Shown: positions 54,694-63,038 of the stretch, in pieces
How the letters are laid out: every line of letters begins with the position of its first letter
Numbering within the stretch: position 1 is the first letter of the stretch
Assembly: GCF_018130165.1 (NCBI RefSeq)
Contig: NZ_JAFCLZ010000022.1
Location: 98,696-162,695 of the forward strand
Origin: Bradyrhizobium sp. JYMT SZCCT0180
GTDB lineage: Bacteria; Pseudomonadota; Alphaproteobacteria; Rhizobiales; Xanthobacteraceae
Direction of reading: 5' to 3'
DNA: 64,000 bases
The notes under the pieces: generated by a model
What the model saw: the letters and a program-made list of their open reading frames with translations, nothing else
Told to the model about the DNA's origin: nothing
Database searches by the model: none
Translations under genes and position numbers: made by a program

Positions 54694-55865
54694 CCAAAGC
54701 TCGTTTCGAGAAAGGCGCTTTGTACGGCCTGTTGCCGGCTGTCGTTCGGCATCGAGATTCGCAGATCGACGGCAAGCCGCTGGAGAAGGTGCTGAAGCAG
54801 TTCGGCCAGCAGGCCGATTTGCTGGAAAAGAAAATTGAGGAAGCCAACGCTAACTTCTTCGTCGAAACCTGCGATCCGCAGGCATTGCCCTACATCGCGG
54901 ACCTGATCGGCTATCGGCCAATCCTGCCATTGCAGCCCAAGGAGGATGCCAGCCAACCGAAGATAGTGCCGCCGCCCGATCCTCCTCCGAAGCTGAGTTT
55001 GCGAAGGGATGTCGCAAAGACGATCTGGGCGCGACGGCGCAAGGGAACACCTGAGGTCCTAGGCTCCATCGTCAGCTTCATAACCGGCTGGCACACTGCG
55101 GTGTTCGAGAACAACAGGGAAGTCGTTACGACGCCGTCAGTCCGCTCCGATGGCGCGCCGAGGTCGCAGGGAACGCCGGATCTTCGCAAACTGGTTGGCC
55201 GCAATCACAGGGACCAGGGACCGGGATTGATTCCGCGAGTTGCGACGCTCCGGCGCGTCGATGCCAATGGCGCGCGCGGCCGGTGGCATCCGCTCGATGT
55301 GGTGGTGGAAGCCCGGTCGCAACGTGCGAGACTTAACGAAAATTGGAGGCTCCATGCCATCGCCGGCAAGAGCTATCTCGCCGTGCGCGAAAACGGACAC
55401 AAACAGAAGCTTTACGCGCCCGCGAACGAATTCGCGGACGCGACGCGTATCCTGGAATCTGCGCGGGCCGTCTACCTGAGCGATTTCGTGGGGAGCGACA
55501 AGGCCTGCTTTGAAGAAAAGAAGATTGCACTCAAGGAACGGTTGTATGGGACGGACCGGGCCATCTGTCTTTATCAGTCAGCGCCCGTGGGGAGCCCGGC
55601 AGCGGTGCCCGGTACGCCCGTCGCAATTGACGCCGCGTTGGTAACGTTTGGCAACGTAGCGGATACGACCATCGCCGGAGGTTGGGTTATCGACCCCGAG
55701 CGCGGCTGGATTCAGCCGCCTCATGGCAACCGCGATCCGGTTTTTCTCAGGTGCTACGTTGCCTGCAACAGCAGCGCGAGTGCCGAGATTGAAGGCGCCG
55801 TGAGAACCAGGCTGAATGAGCATGTCCCGATGGAGGCGCGAACGGGCGTTGTTCACCGTTCATAG
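54690..55865 (+). CDS. Phage tail protein I-like (gpI / Pvc13-region) protein
   Basis: 391 aa from ATG 54690; the longer frame upstream is antiparallel to the previous coding end and not used. LYGLLPAVVRHRDSQIDGKP, FVETCDPQALPYIADLIGYR, and VAKTIWARRRKGTPEVLGSI match the P2 gpI-type tail proteins that link baseplate to fibres. The C-terminal half is less conserved and may be the particle-specific surface. Confidence 0.78.
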   Translation: MTKARFEKGALYGLLPAVVRHRDSQIDGKPLEKVLKQFGQQADLLEKKIEEANANFFVETCDPQALPYIADLIGYRPILPLQPKEDASQPKIVPPPDPPPKLSLRRDVAKTIWARRRKGTPEVLGSIVSFITGWHTAVFENNREVVTTPSVRSDGAPRSQGTPDLRKLVGRNHRDQGPGLIPRVATLRRVDANGARGRWHPLDVVVEARSQRARLNENWRLHAIAGKSYLAVRENGHKQKLYAPANEFADATRILESARAVYLSDFVGSDKACFEEKKIALKERLYGTDRAICLYQSAPVGSPAAVPGTPVAIDAALVTFGNVADTTIAGGWVIDPERGWIQPPHGNRDPVFLRCYVACNSSASAEIEGAVRTRLNEHVPMEARTGVVHRS

Positions 55866-55879
55866 TAGAGGTCATACCA

Positions 55880-57121
55880 ATGCGAATAGATATATCGAGT
55901 GACAGCTTCAACTTGGTTCAGGGATACACGCGCGTCCTGCTGCAGCAGGGCCGACCGATCCTCGATCGCGACTGGAACGAACAAACGGCGATTGTGCTGG
56001 ATCGCCTGCGTGCGGTCACCCGTTCGATTTACGGCCGGCACGGCGGGCCTGCCGGCGGCGAGTGCGGGTTCATCCCGATCGATGGTGAAAAACAGCTCGG
56101 TCTCAGGAGCGGTTGGTACACGATCGACGGGCTGATGCTAATTTGCCCTTCCGGCCCAGGATACATGGCCACTCTGGAAGCAAAAAAGACCTATCTAGTC
56201 TATCTTGAAGCCATTGAAAGAGAAGTAACGGCAGCCGAACAAGAAAGCCTGCTGGATTCTGCTCTTCCGGGGATCGACGTGGCGGCCCGCGGTCAAGTGA
56301 TGGGGCGGGTGCATCATTTTGATTGGTCGGAATGGGTGAACGATAATACCGGGTGCAGCGGTGTGAACGAGATGGTGAACTCGTGGCTTAAGGAGAAATG
56401 CAAGATACAGGAGTCCCCCGGGATCACGTTTCCGGAGGACAAGAATCTGGCAGGGAAGGCTAAGCATAAGCATGAATTGAAGGAGTTGGCCAGGAAGAAC
56501 CCAAACCAGCTGTTGCGCGTCGAGTGCCATTCAGTCGAGTGGAATTCAGCTGAGGGTTGGTCAAAAAGCACCTGGAAAGTTTCGACCGACAATGCATTCG
56601 TGTTGTTTAGGATCGCGAATCTGCCGGGGCAAACGCAGACGTCATCGAACGAGATTACGATCCGGCTCGGAGCTCTCGAAAGTTGGATTCCGGTCAAATC
56701 CGACTTTGTTGAGCTTCTCTCGCACGAGAATGTAAAATTCAATGAACCCGGCCTGCTGTTGGCCGTGAAGGACGTTGTCGAAACAAGCCACGGCAATGTC
56801 GATACCGTTGATGGCAGAACGATAGAATTCGAGAAGCCTGTCAACGACATCGCAAAGTTCGCATTTGTACGAGTTTGGAACGATATGTTCGAGATAACTA
56901 ACCCTCAAGGCGCCGAACCCGGCGACTACTGGCAGTTTTCCGGCCGCGAAGGAGCGTCAACAATCGATACGGCCAATCTGAAAAGACCTTCTCGTGTGTT
57001 TGCGCCGCTGGCATTGGTTAGTACGAATGAGAACCGCATTCCTAAGGTGATACAGCGCTTCCAGCGAATCATGGGCGTTCCCTGGCGCGAAATCGATGAA
57101 GATATAGACCTACCGAACTAG
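55880..57121 (+). CDS. DUF6519-type eCIS-linked protein
   Basis: 413 aa. The start MRIDISSDSFNLVQGYTRVL followed by LQQGRPILDRDWNEQ is characteristic of the DUF6519 family seen at the distal end of eCIS loci. The centre has a variable region (~155-235) with Trp-rich strands. It may decorate the baseplate or act as a receptor-binding or fibre-substitute protein. GTAGAGG precedes the ATG. Confidence 0.7.
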   Translation: MRIDISSDSFNLVQGYTRVLLQQGRPILDRDWNEQTAIVLDRLRAVTRSIYGRHGGPAGGECGFIPIDGEKQLGLRSGWYTIDGLMLICPSGPGYMATLEAKKTYLVYLEAIEREVTAAEQESLLDSALPGIDVAARGQVMGRVHHFDWSEWVNDNTGCSGVNEMVNSWLKEKCKIQESPGITFPEDKNLAGKAKHKHELKELARKNPNQLLRVECHSVEWNSAEGWSKSTWKVSTDNAFVLFRIANLPGQTQTSSNEITIRLGALESWIPVKSDFVELLSHENVKFNEPGLLLAVKDVVETSHGNVDTVDGRTIEFEKPVNDIAKFAFVRVWNDMFEITNPQGAEPGDYWQFSGREGASTIDTANLKRPSRVFAPLALVSTNENRIPKVIQRFQRIMGVPWREIDEDIDLPN

Positions 57122-57321
57122 CATTTCGCGGGCATTTTGAGGATTGTCACTCGGACCAACTATCGCTGCGATCGATTGTAATGGAGCTGTTCGGGGGTTT
57201 GCGCGAGAACCTTGTCTGGTGGAGAAATCATGCGTCCGGCCTCATGCGGGCTCATGTGCGGTTGGCCTCTCGAGTAGATGCCAAGGCTTATTGCGACAAT
57301 TGCAAAAGATCAGGTGTAGTT

Positions 57322-58068
57322 ATGGCTCAGCGTCGCATTGTGATAGGCGCGATCGGGGGAGACAGGCACAAGGACGCCGCGATGGTGTTGGGCAAGGCGG
57401 TAGCAGAACATGGTTGCATTCTGCTTACTGGGGGAAAGCTTCGGGAAAGCGGTGAAGTCAAGGACGCTGCCATGTATGGTGCGAGTATCGCCGAGGCCAC
57501 AGGTGCGGCAGCGCGGCTCGTCGGCATACTGCCGAGTGAGAAGAACAAAGAGCTTTGGGTCGCAACTAGCAGGCGCCTGTTTCTGGATACTGGCTTAGAA
57601 CACAACGTCAGAAATGTAATCAATGGTCTTACGCCAGACGCGCTCGTGGTCTTTGGTGGCGGTAGAGGTACTCTGGCGGAGACTGCATTTGCAGTGGCTG
57701 CAAACAAGCCGATGTTTTTTTGTGATCTGCCGGCCAGCCGCGACAGGTTGATTAAAAATTTCAGCAAGTATTTCGTCGACGGCGAGAACAGCAGTACTGA
57801 TGTTGATTTGTATCTTCGATCGCCCTTACAGGCCTATCACGATGCGTGGAAGCGTTCGCTTTCCGTCGATGATTTGAAAAGCGGACTGGATAATTTCTTG
57901 AAGACTGCGCCCACAGCTATTGCACCTGACGAGCTCGTGAAGGCATGTATTGCTGCGGCTAAGGACGCAGCGCGCGGCCCAACGGGGTTTCCAGGATTGC
58001 CTGACCATCCCGAGACGAAACCTCTATTTGAAGCGGTTATCAAACGCATATCGAGTCCATTAGACTAA
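57322..58068 (+). CDS. SLOG/LOG-like nucleotide-binding protein
   Basis: 248 aa from ATG 57322 (an in-frame ATG at 57181 adds 47 residues without family features). RIVIGAIGGDRHKDAAMVLG, CILLTGGKL, and DALVVFGGGRGTLAETAFAV give the Rossmann strands and the (P)GGxGTxxE-type loop of LOG/SLOG proteins. SLOG domains bind or cleave nucleotide derivatives and occur as sensors or effectors in conflict systems. It sits 200 bp after the last eCIS structural gene, same strand: possible cargo, immunity or sensor. Confidence 0.6.
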   Translation: MAQRRIVIGAIGGDRHKDAAMVLGKAVAEHGCILLTGGKLRESGEVKDAAMYGASIAEATGAAARLVGILPSEKNKELWVATSRRLFLDTGLEHNVRNVINGLTPDALVVFGGGRGTLAETAFAVAANKPMFFCDLPASRDRLIKNFSKYFVDGENSSTDVDLYLRSPLQAYHDAWKRSLSVDDLKSGLDNFLKTAPTAIAPDELVKACIAAAKDAARGPTGFPGLPDHPETKPLFEAVIKRISSPLD

Positions 58069-58094
58069 GGTGACGGATCGATCCAAGAAAGGAC

Positions 58095-58395
58095 GTGCCA
58101 ATGGATCAGCATCGGGGCGAAATAGGCTCCCTGTCGGTTTGCATCGGCAAACCGTCCGCGGTCGTCCATTTTCGTTGTGACGCGGTGTTTCGCGATCGCG
58201 ATGTGCAACGTGCCCCGGAGACGAAGCCGGTTGCGTTCCATTGTCTCGGCTGGTCGTCGCGGCTCCAAAAATGGCGGTCGTCTTGCTCGCGCGCTCGACC
58301 TAACTGGCGACGATCCGGTGCTGGTGCTGAAGCCTTCGGGTACCTTGAGGTCGGCGGTCAGCCTATGGGTGGTGGCAAGGGCACAGCACAAGTAC
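58095..58395 (-). pseudogene. Internal fragment of a second copy of the 398-aa gene
   Basis: On the minus strand, HRLTADLKVPEG and then TMERNRLRLRGTLHIAIAKH and TTKMDDRGRF parallel RRLTAGLKVPGK, AMERRRHRLLSALFIALERH and TAKVDERGRP of the intact protein at 31217-32413. The 5' part of this copy lies at 59165-59515. The plus-strand ORF over the same bases is a shadow. Confidence 0.55.
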
Positions 58396-58578
58396 GGGTA
58401 GCATCTGATGTACCAGCGATGCTGGTAGGTAGGGGGCGCGATCGTTTCCTGCGACCGGGGGCCTCAGGTTGCGGTGCCTGACCCAAGGCGCCTGAGTGTG
58501 TAATGGTCGCATTCTCTGAAGTAAAGTCGTCGGCTAGGGGGCAGTACGATTCGGCGCATGGGGAGGAGATGGAAGCGC

Positions 58579-58905
58579 ATGTTCGAAGAGCAGATTGCAT
58601 GGGGACGCGACATGATTCGTCGCCTCGAAGCCGAGAGTCGCCTCACCCAGTCAGAGCGAGACGCCCTGCCTTCACACCGGCGGGTGCCTAGGAAGGAAGA
58701 CGATACTTGGCGGGAGACAATAGAGCAGAAGATTCAGTCGTCCTTCGGACCTGATACCTTCGCGCGCTACCAAGTTGCCTGGGATCTTCACGGGGAGGAA
58801 CTCTGCAAAGAAGTCGACCCGTATACGTGCGCGTTGAGTGCTAGGTATCGGATCGTCGCGTTATTGGAAGAACTGGATTCTCGGGCGAAGCATCCTTCGA
58901 CGTAG
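58579..58905 (+). CDS. Hypothetical protein (108 aa)
   Basis: ATG 58579 with GGGGAGGAG upstream. A charged helical protein (MFEEQIAWGRDMIRRLEAES, LTQSERDAL, VAWDLHGEELCKEVDPYTC). No family recognised. It lies inside the stretch that interrupts the second copy of the 398-aa gene, so it probably arrived with an insertion. Confidence 0.4.
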   Translation: MFEEQIAWGRDMIRRLEAESRLTQSERDALPSHRRVPRKEDDTWRETIEQKIQSSFGPDTFARYQVAWDLHGEELCKEVDPYTCALSARYRIVALLEELDSRAKHPST

Positions 58906-58997
58906 GTGACGAGACCGTTCGCTGAAGAAAGACGATCTCCAGAACGCGATGACTCTTGACGAGCCTGTCAATGCCACTTCCAACGATGGTCATCGGC

Positions 58998-59160
58998 GAC
59001 GACGGGACTTAGCTTACGAGCATGGCCATCCTGCATTCGTCCCGGCTCGCCCCGATCGAGTGGCGCCACATCGCGCCCGGGCGAGCCTCACCAAAACGCC
59101 TTTGTGGAACGCTTCAATGGACGACTACGTGACGAGCGGTTGAACGAGACTTTGCTATGT
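58998..59160 (+). pseudogene. IS3-family transposase (OrfB) fragment
   Basis: DGT, a stop, LTSMAILHSSRLAPIEWRHI and APG, then after a 1-nt shift PHQNAFVERFNGRLRDERLN and ETLL. This is the DDE-region sequence of IS3-group OrfB (usual form DNGTELTS...QNAFIESFNGRLRDE) with an internal TAG and a frameshift. Confidence 0.65.
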
Positions 59161-59164
59161 CTTC

Positions 59165-59515
59165 AGTTGTGCAGCCCCAAAAGCGGTTTGTCATCTCGAC
59201 ACGCGCAAGACGATCGGCATGAGAGAGTCGGCAATGATCCATGGCCGGGTGTAGGCGTGATCGTCATCTGCGCGAGCGTGTCCGGGTTGGGCGCCGGCCA
59301 GCGCGCCTGGATGAGCTTCTTGCCCGCCGCCTCACGGGCCCATTGGCCTCGTAGAGGATATGGCACGTCACACGACGCCGACAGATCTTGGCGAGGTCGT
59401 GCGGAGGAGTCGTATTGGAGCTCCCAGGCGACTCATCGGAGTTGCCCAGACTGCGCATACAGGTACTCGCGGCCGAGCGTGACGGGCTTCCTTCCTTCTG
59501 CGTCGGGCATGTCGC
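59165..59515 (-). pseudogene. 5' fragment of second copy of the 398-aa gene
   Basis: Minus-strand frames match the N-terminus of the intact paralogue in pieces: KPVTLGRE-type residues near 59490, then VPYPLRGQWAREAAGKK and TLAQMTITPTPG (compare VPYPPRGYWARKAAGKK and SAQATISPSLP). Several frameshifts. The homology stops near 59230 and resumes at 58395, on the far side of the IS3 fragment. Confidence 0.6.
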
Positions 59516-60108
59516 TGGCTCGTGTGTGCTGGTTCGATGGGGGTAGCCGGCAGCGGCGCTTGAGGCGACGGCGCGTCTGCGCTGGCTTGATGCAAGGCGG
59601 TCAGAACGCCGGCGGGCCGGTCTGGCGCGGCGCCGCCGTGGGCGCCGGCGAGTATCGGCGCCACTAGCAAGCTACCGAGTGAACAAGTCTTCAAGCTAGG
59701 AAGCGATCAAGCTGACGAGCTATCGAGCGGGCAAGCCAGTGAGCGAGCAAGCTACCAAGCGAGCAGATGAGCAAGCTCGCAAGTCAGCTTGTTAGCAAGC
59801 TGACAAGCTAGCAATCCACCAAGATAGTAGCCGGCGCCGCGACCGGGGTCGTGCCTGCCGCGTGGCGAGCATTGCCCGGCCTGGCCGGCCGCCGACGGTC
59901 ATCGGCCCGACCGGGCCGCCGCCGGCCGGGCCCGGCAAGGCGCCGGTTGCCGCGGGCTTGGGCCGGTTCACGAAGCCGAGTGCGGCGAGGGCTTGCGTTT
60001 CGCCGAAGTACCAGCCATTGTACCAGCATTCGTACCAGCGGCGTTGCCATCTGCACGAAACGCCTGCGAAATTGGGGTACGGAAGATAATTGGCGCAGAG
60101 TCCCTCCC
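59250..60108. repeat. Long direct repeat, right copy (flanks eCIS cluster)
   Basis: Counterpart of 32170-32911 in the same orientation: 5' gene fragment, leader (CTGGCTTGATGCAAGG shared), 8-bp array, then CGTTTCGCCGA, CAGCATTCGTA and GGGGTACGGAA blocks in the same order. Diverged, so the duplication is old. Confidence 0.6.
59666..59825. repeat. Degenerate 8-bp tandem array (copy 3)
   Basis: Twenty 8-mers in perfect register, consensus NNCAAGCT: AGCAAGCT, AACAAGTC, TTCAAGCT, ATCAAGCT, GGCAAGCC, AGCAAGCT, ACCAAGCG, GACAAGCT and others. No unit slips. It lies about 150 bp upstream of the start of the decayed 398-aa gene copy. Confidence 0.7.
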
Positions 60109-60130
60109 TCTCCGCCAGTAAAGTCCGCAT
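59792..60130 (-). CDS. Hypothetical Trp/Tyr/Cys-motif protein, conserved in both repeat copies
   Basis: 112 aa from ATG 60130 behind an AT-rich stretch. LCANYLPYPNFAGVSC followed by RRWYECWYNGWYFGETQALA is echoed in the left repeat as LCASYFPYPN and YECWYIGETPV, the latter with a stop. The C-terminus is Gly/Pro/Arg-rich. Retention of the motif suggests a real small protein or the 3' end of one. No family recognised. Confidence 0.3.
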   Translation of the reverse strand: MRTLLAEREGLCANYLPYPNFAGVSCRWQRRWYECWYNGWYFGETQALAALGFVNRPKPAATGALPGPAGGGPVGPMTVGGRPGRAMLATRQARPRSRRRLLSWWIASLSAC

Positions 60131-60340
60131 AACTATTTGATATTTTTTAATAATTTTTGGAAGGCGAGAAATAGATTCTCGCCACGAGCAGAATCTTCCG
60201 CCGCGTAAAGTATGGGGAGAGGTACGTGCCGTTGATTTTGACGGGAACCACGCGCCGTGATTCTGGTCGAATTCTTCGCGGTCAAGTTTGCCCGCTTCAA
60301 AATCTGGTTCGTCTGCAAACGCACGGTCTATAGCGACCTG

Positions 60341-60538
60341 TCCTTCATGGCGGCGGTTACGGCGCTGCCGTCGATCAACGCAACCGCGCTGTCCGGCATC
60401 GCCTTGGGCGGGTTGCTCACCTTCTTTGCCTTCATCGGCTTCGAGGATCTCGCCAACATTGTCGAGGAAGCCCGGGTACTCCACCGCGATATTCTGCGCG
60501 CCATGGTGCTGACGTCGGCTCCCATGACCCATGCGTGA
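60341..60538 (+). pseudogene. APC-type amino-acid permease fragment
   Basis: The reading INATALSGIALGGLLTFFAF, IGFEDLANIVEEARVLHRDI, LRAMVL matches the conserved TM5-TM6 region (FFAFIGFED..N..EE...P.R..P.AI) of APC-family amino-acid permeases. No flanking permease sequence is present. Confidence 0.55.
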
Positions 60539-60619
60539 TCCACACTCGCACGCAAGGGGTCTCCCTTGGCGCACTCGCCGGTTTTCTCCAACGCGAACAT
60601 GCGTTGGTCAGAAAACCGA

Positions 60620-60675
60620 GCGAACGCGTCGCCGCCGTCAGTCCGATTCGTACATGTCGGCGGCGATGCGTTCGC
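60620..60675. repeat. Inverted repeat, 17-bp arms
   Basis: GCGAACGCGTCGCCGCC (60620-60636) pairs with GGCGGCGATGCGTTCGC (60659-60675), one mismatch, 22-nt loop. No T-tract follows. Likely a REP-like or mobile-element-associated palindrome. Confidence 0.5.
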
Positions 60676-60792
60676 GCGCTGTTGCCCGAGGGAAAATTCC
60701 CCTGCCCGGGCATAAAACTATCGGCACAATTAAGGGTTGAACAGGAATATTTTGGCGGATAGGCTCTGTATCAGGCATGGGGTTAGTATCGC

Positions 60793-60981
60793 GTGATGGG
60801 GCTGCCGAAAGAAATCGAGGCCGTCCGCTCGGCGGCCAAGCTGGGGCTCCCTCCGCTGGAAGCTCGCATTGAGTCTCTCGAAGCAGAACTCTTTGTGCAG
60901 CGACTGCCGTACGCGGTGGCTAAGAAGCCAACGCAAGACAGAGACGAGATGTTCCGCCGGTCCCGCTCGCTTGCGAATTGA
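60793..60981 (+). CDS. Small hypothetical protein (62 aa)
   Basis: MGLPKEIEAVRSAAKLGLPP and LEARIESLEAELFVQRLP suggest a helix pair. The ribosome site is weak. Its stop (TGA 60979-60981) lies 44 bp before the metallo-beta-lactamase gene start. May be a real short gene or a chance ORF. Confidence 0.25.
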   Translation: MMGLPKEIEAVRSAAKLGLPPLEARIESLEAELFVQRLPYAVAKKPTQDRDEMFRRSRSLAN

Positions 60982-61025
60982 GGAATTCATACGGCAAAAA
61001 CTCTGAGCATTTGAGGAAACCGATT

Positions 61026-62561
61026 ATGCCCACAAAGTGCACCGTCAATGTCGACCTCGTTGACATCTGGGAGAAGCGTGAGCGCAAGGGCGAACTAATT
61101 CGCACCTTGGCCTGGGGCGATGAGGTGAGCGTCGTCAAGCAAACGGGAACCTATGCGGAGATAAACGCAGTTGAATTCTACGAGCAGAAAGACGGGAGCA
61201 TCCTTCCCCGCAAACGCACAGCCTTCATCGAACCTCGCAAGAGCAGCAAGCTGAAGATCAGCGACATCCTCATACCGAAGAACAAGAACAAGGTCCTCAA
61301 GGTCAACTTCGTCGACGTTCAGCAGGGTGACGGCTCTGTTATCGAATCACCGCAGGGCAAGGTCATCCTTGTTGATGGCGGCGACAACCAGCTCTTCGCG
61401 CGATACCTCGCCTCGCGATTCCGCGGAACAACGAAAGCCAAGCCCAAGGAAATCGAATGCATTCTCGTGACTCACGGTGACGCGGACCATTTCGCGGGAC
61501 TTCCCGAGATTCATGAGTCGGAATCAAATCCGAACCCACAGAAGCGGCTCTTCATCGCGCCCAAGCGCGTCTATCACAACGGCATCATTAAGAGGCCGTC
61601 TGCCAAGCCAAACAAAAAGAAGCGACCTGACGCCGAGCTTCTCGGCGCCACCAAGAAAAAAGATGGGAAACTCTATATAACGGGACTCGAAGATGATTTG
61701 CTCAAGGTCCCTGACAAGGAGATGAACCAGTTTTTCTTGAAATGGAAGAATGCACTCAAGGAATACAACAAGCGCAAGAAAGTCTCATTCAAACGACTGG
61801 AGATGGGCGACGACAAGGCCTTCTCCTTCTTGGATGACGAGGAGATCAAGATCGAAGTCCTCGGTCCGCTTACCGAGAAGATCTTCGGCAAACCCGCACT
61901 GAAGTTTTTGGGCACGCCTCCAAAGGGCCCGCGTATCGGGCATGAGTCACTGGACGTCGGCGAGCTCAACTCGACGGGAGCCTCCGCGTCCCATACCATC
62001 AATGGCCACTCCATCGTCTTTCGGATGACCTACGGGAAGATCAGCTACCTCTTTTCCGGCGATTTGAACGACGAAGCAGGTCGCATCCTGACGCGCGAAC
62101 ACAACCAAGGCACAATCAACCTCAAGGCCGAGGTTTTCAAAGTACCTCATCACGGTTCGGCCGATTTCTCGGGTGCCTTCATCCAGTCGGTCGCCCCCAT
62201 CGTCAGCGTGGTCTCGAGCGGCGATGAAAATGCGCGGAAGGAGTATATCCATCCCCGCGCAACACTTGTGGGGGCGCTCGGCAAGTGGTCACGCGTGCCT
62301 GAACCGTTGGTGTTCGTTACCGAGCTCGTCGCTTTCTTCAACGTCGAGGGCTGGGCGCGGGTGACCGACAAGGCAAAAGACAAGAAACGTGGCGAGTTTT
62401 TCTCGTTCAGCCGCACTGCCTTCGGCATGGTCAAGACACGGACCGACGGCGAAAGGCTTCTGGTCTACACCGACAGCGGCAACGTCAAGATGAAGGAGGC
62501 ATACGCGTATGCCCTCAACGATCTCGGCTTGCTCGACCCCGCCGTAGTTGTACGCGCCTAA
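61026..62561 (+). CDS. ComEC-like metallo-beta-lactamase-fold protein with SH3-like N-terminus
   Basis: 511 aa from ATG 61026 (GAGGAAACC upstream). Residues ~1-75 look like an SH3b-type barrel (TLAWGDEVSVVKQTGTYAEI). The MBL core carries LKVNFVDVQQGDGSVIE, CILVTHGDADHFAG (the HxDxDH form of ComEC-type enzymes), YLFSGDLNDEAG, and FKVPHHGSADF. There are no membrane segments, so it is a soluble hydrolase, perhaps acting on nucleic acid or cyclic nucleotides. Soluble relatives are found in defence-type gene pairs; the following gene starts 32 nt after its stop. Confidence 0.75.
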   Translation: MPTKCTVNVDLVDIWEKRERKGELIRTLAWGDEVSVVKQTGTYAEINAVEFYEQKDGSILPRKRTAFIEPRKSSKLKISDILIPKNKNKVLKVNFVDVQQGDGSVIESPQGKVILVDGGDNQLFARYLASRFRGTTKAKPKEIECILVTHGDADHFAGLPEIHESESNPNPQKRLFIAPKRVYHNGIIKRPSAKPNKKKRPDAELLGATKKKDGKLYITGLEDDLLKVPDKEMNQFFLKWKNALKEYNKRKKVSFKRLEMGDDKAFSFLDDEEIKIEVLGPLTEKIFGKPALKFLGTPPKGPRIGHESLDVGELNSTGASASHTINGHSIVFRMTYGKISYLFSGDLNDEAGRILTREHNQGTINLKAEVFKVPHHGSADFSGAFIQSVAPIVSVVSSGDENARKEYIHPRATLVGALGKWSRVPEPLVFVTELVAFFNVEGWARVTDKAKDKKRGEFFSFSRTAFGMVKTRTDGERLLVYTDSGNVKMKEAYAYALNDLGLLDPAVVVRA

Positions 62562-62592
62562 TTTAAACAAGCCGGCGCATTGGAGGCACACT

Positions 62593-62788
62593 ATGGCTGA
62601 TGAATCCAACTCCGTCATCTGGATCAAAAACAACGTCATCGCATTCTTCGCCAGCAAGTACCGTACTCTCGGCAACGTATCGACGTGGCCGTCTCGAAGA
62701 AACCGGCGATAAGGTGGATCAGTACATGGTTGGCTTATCAGTAAAGCTTAACGAGCTGCCAACCGCATCAAAGAGTAGCTTACCTTAA
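62593..62788 (+). pseudogene. Small partner gene of MBL protein, frameshifted
   Basis: ATG 62593 has a strong GGAGG site and reads MADESNSVIWIKNNVIAFFA, SKYRTLGNV, then runs to a stop at 62710-62712. Another frame continues sensibly (YRRGRLEETGDKVDQYMVGL, SVKLNELPTASK) to 62788. A single-base indel near 62680-62690 would join them. The gene is in operon position with the MBL gene. Function unknown. Confidence 0.4.
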
Positions 62789-62864
62789 GCGACAGACTGA
62801 ACGGTCGCGAAACTAGCACCTGAAATCGGTGGAATGAGCTGCTGCCGGTTTGACGGCCACCCGG

Positions 62865-63026
62865 TTAAGCTAATCCCACCTTGCGCTCGAGCTGGACGGA
62901 GCTGATGTATCCGATCGTCGAATGACGCCGGACGGCGTTATAGGATCGCTCGATGCGATCGAACACATCTGCTCTGGCCTCGTTCCTGGTGCGATAGGTT
63001 TTGCGCTCGGTGCGTTCGGTTTTCAT
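62865..63026 (-). pseudogene. 3' end of IS3-family OrfB transposase
   Basis: The minus strand reads MKTERTERKTYRTRNEARAD, VFDRIERSYNAVRRHSTIGY, ISSVQLERKVGLA, the standard C-terminus of IS3-group OrfB (…LKTER…YR…EARADVFDYIE.FYN..RRHS..GY.SP). The sequence upstream of KTER is unrelated, so only the 3' end remains. Confidence 0.75.
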
Positions 63027-63038
63027 GGTGACTCCAAC

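Noticed and set aside
58095..58481. Plus-strand ORF (128 aa)
   Set aside because: The minus strand over the same bases aligns with the 398-aa protein, so the plus frame is a shadow.
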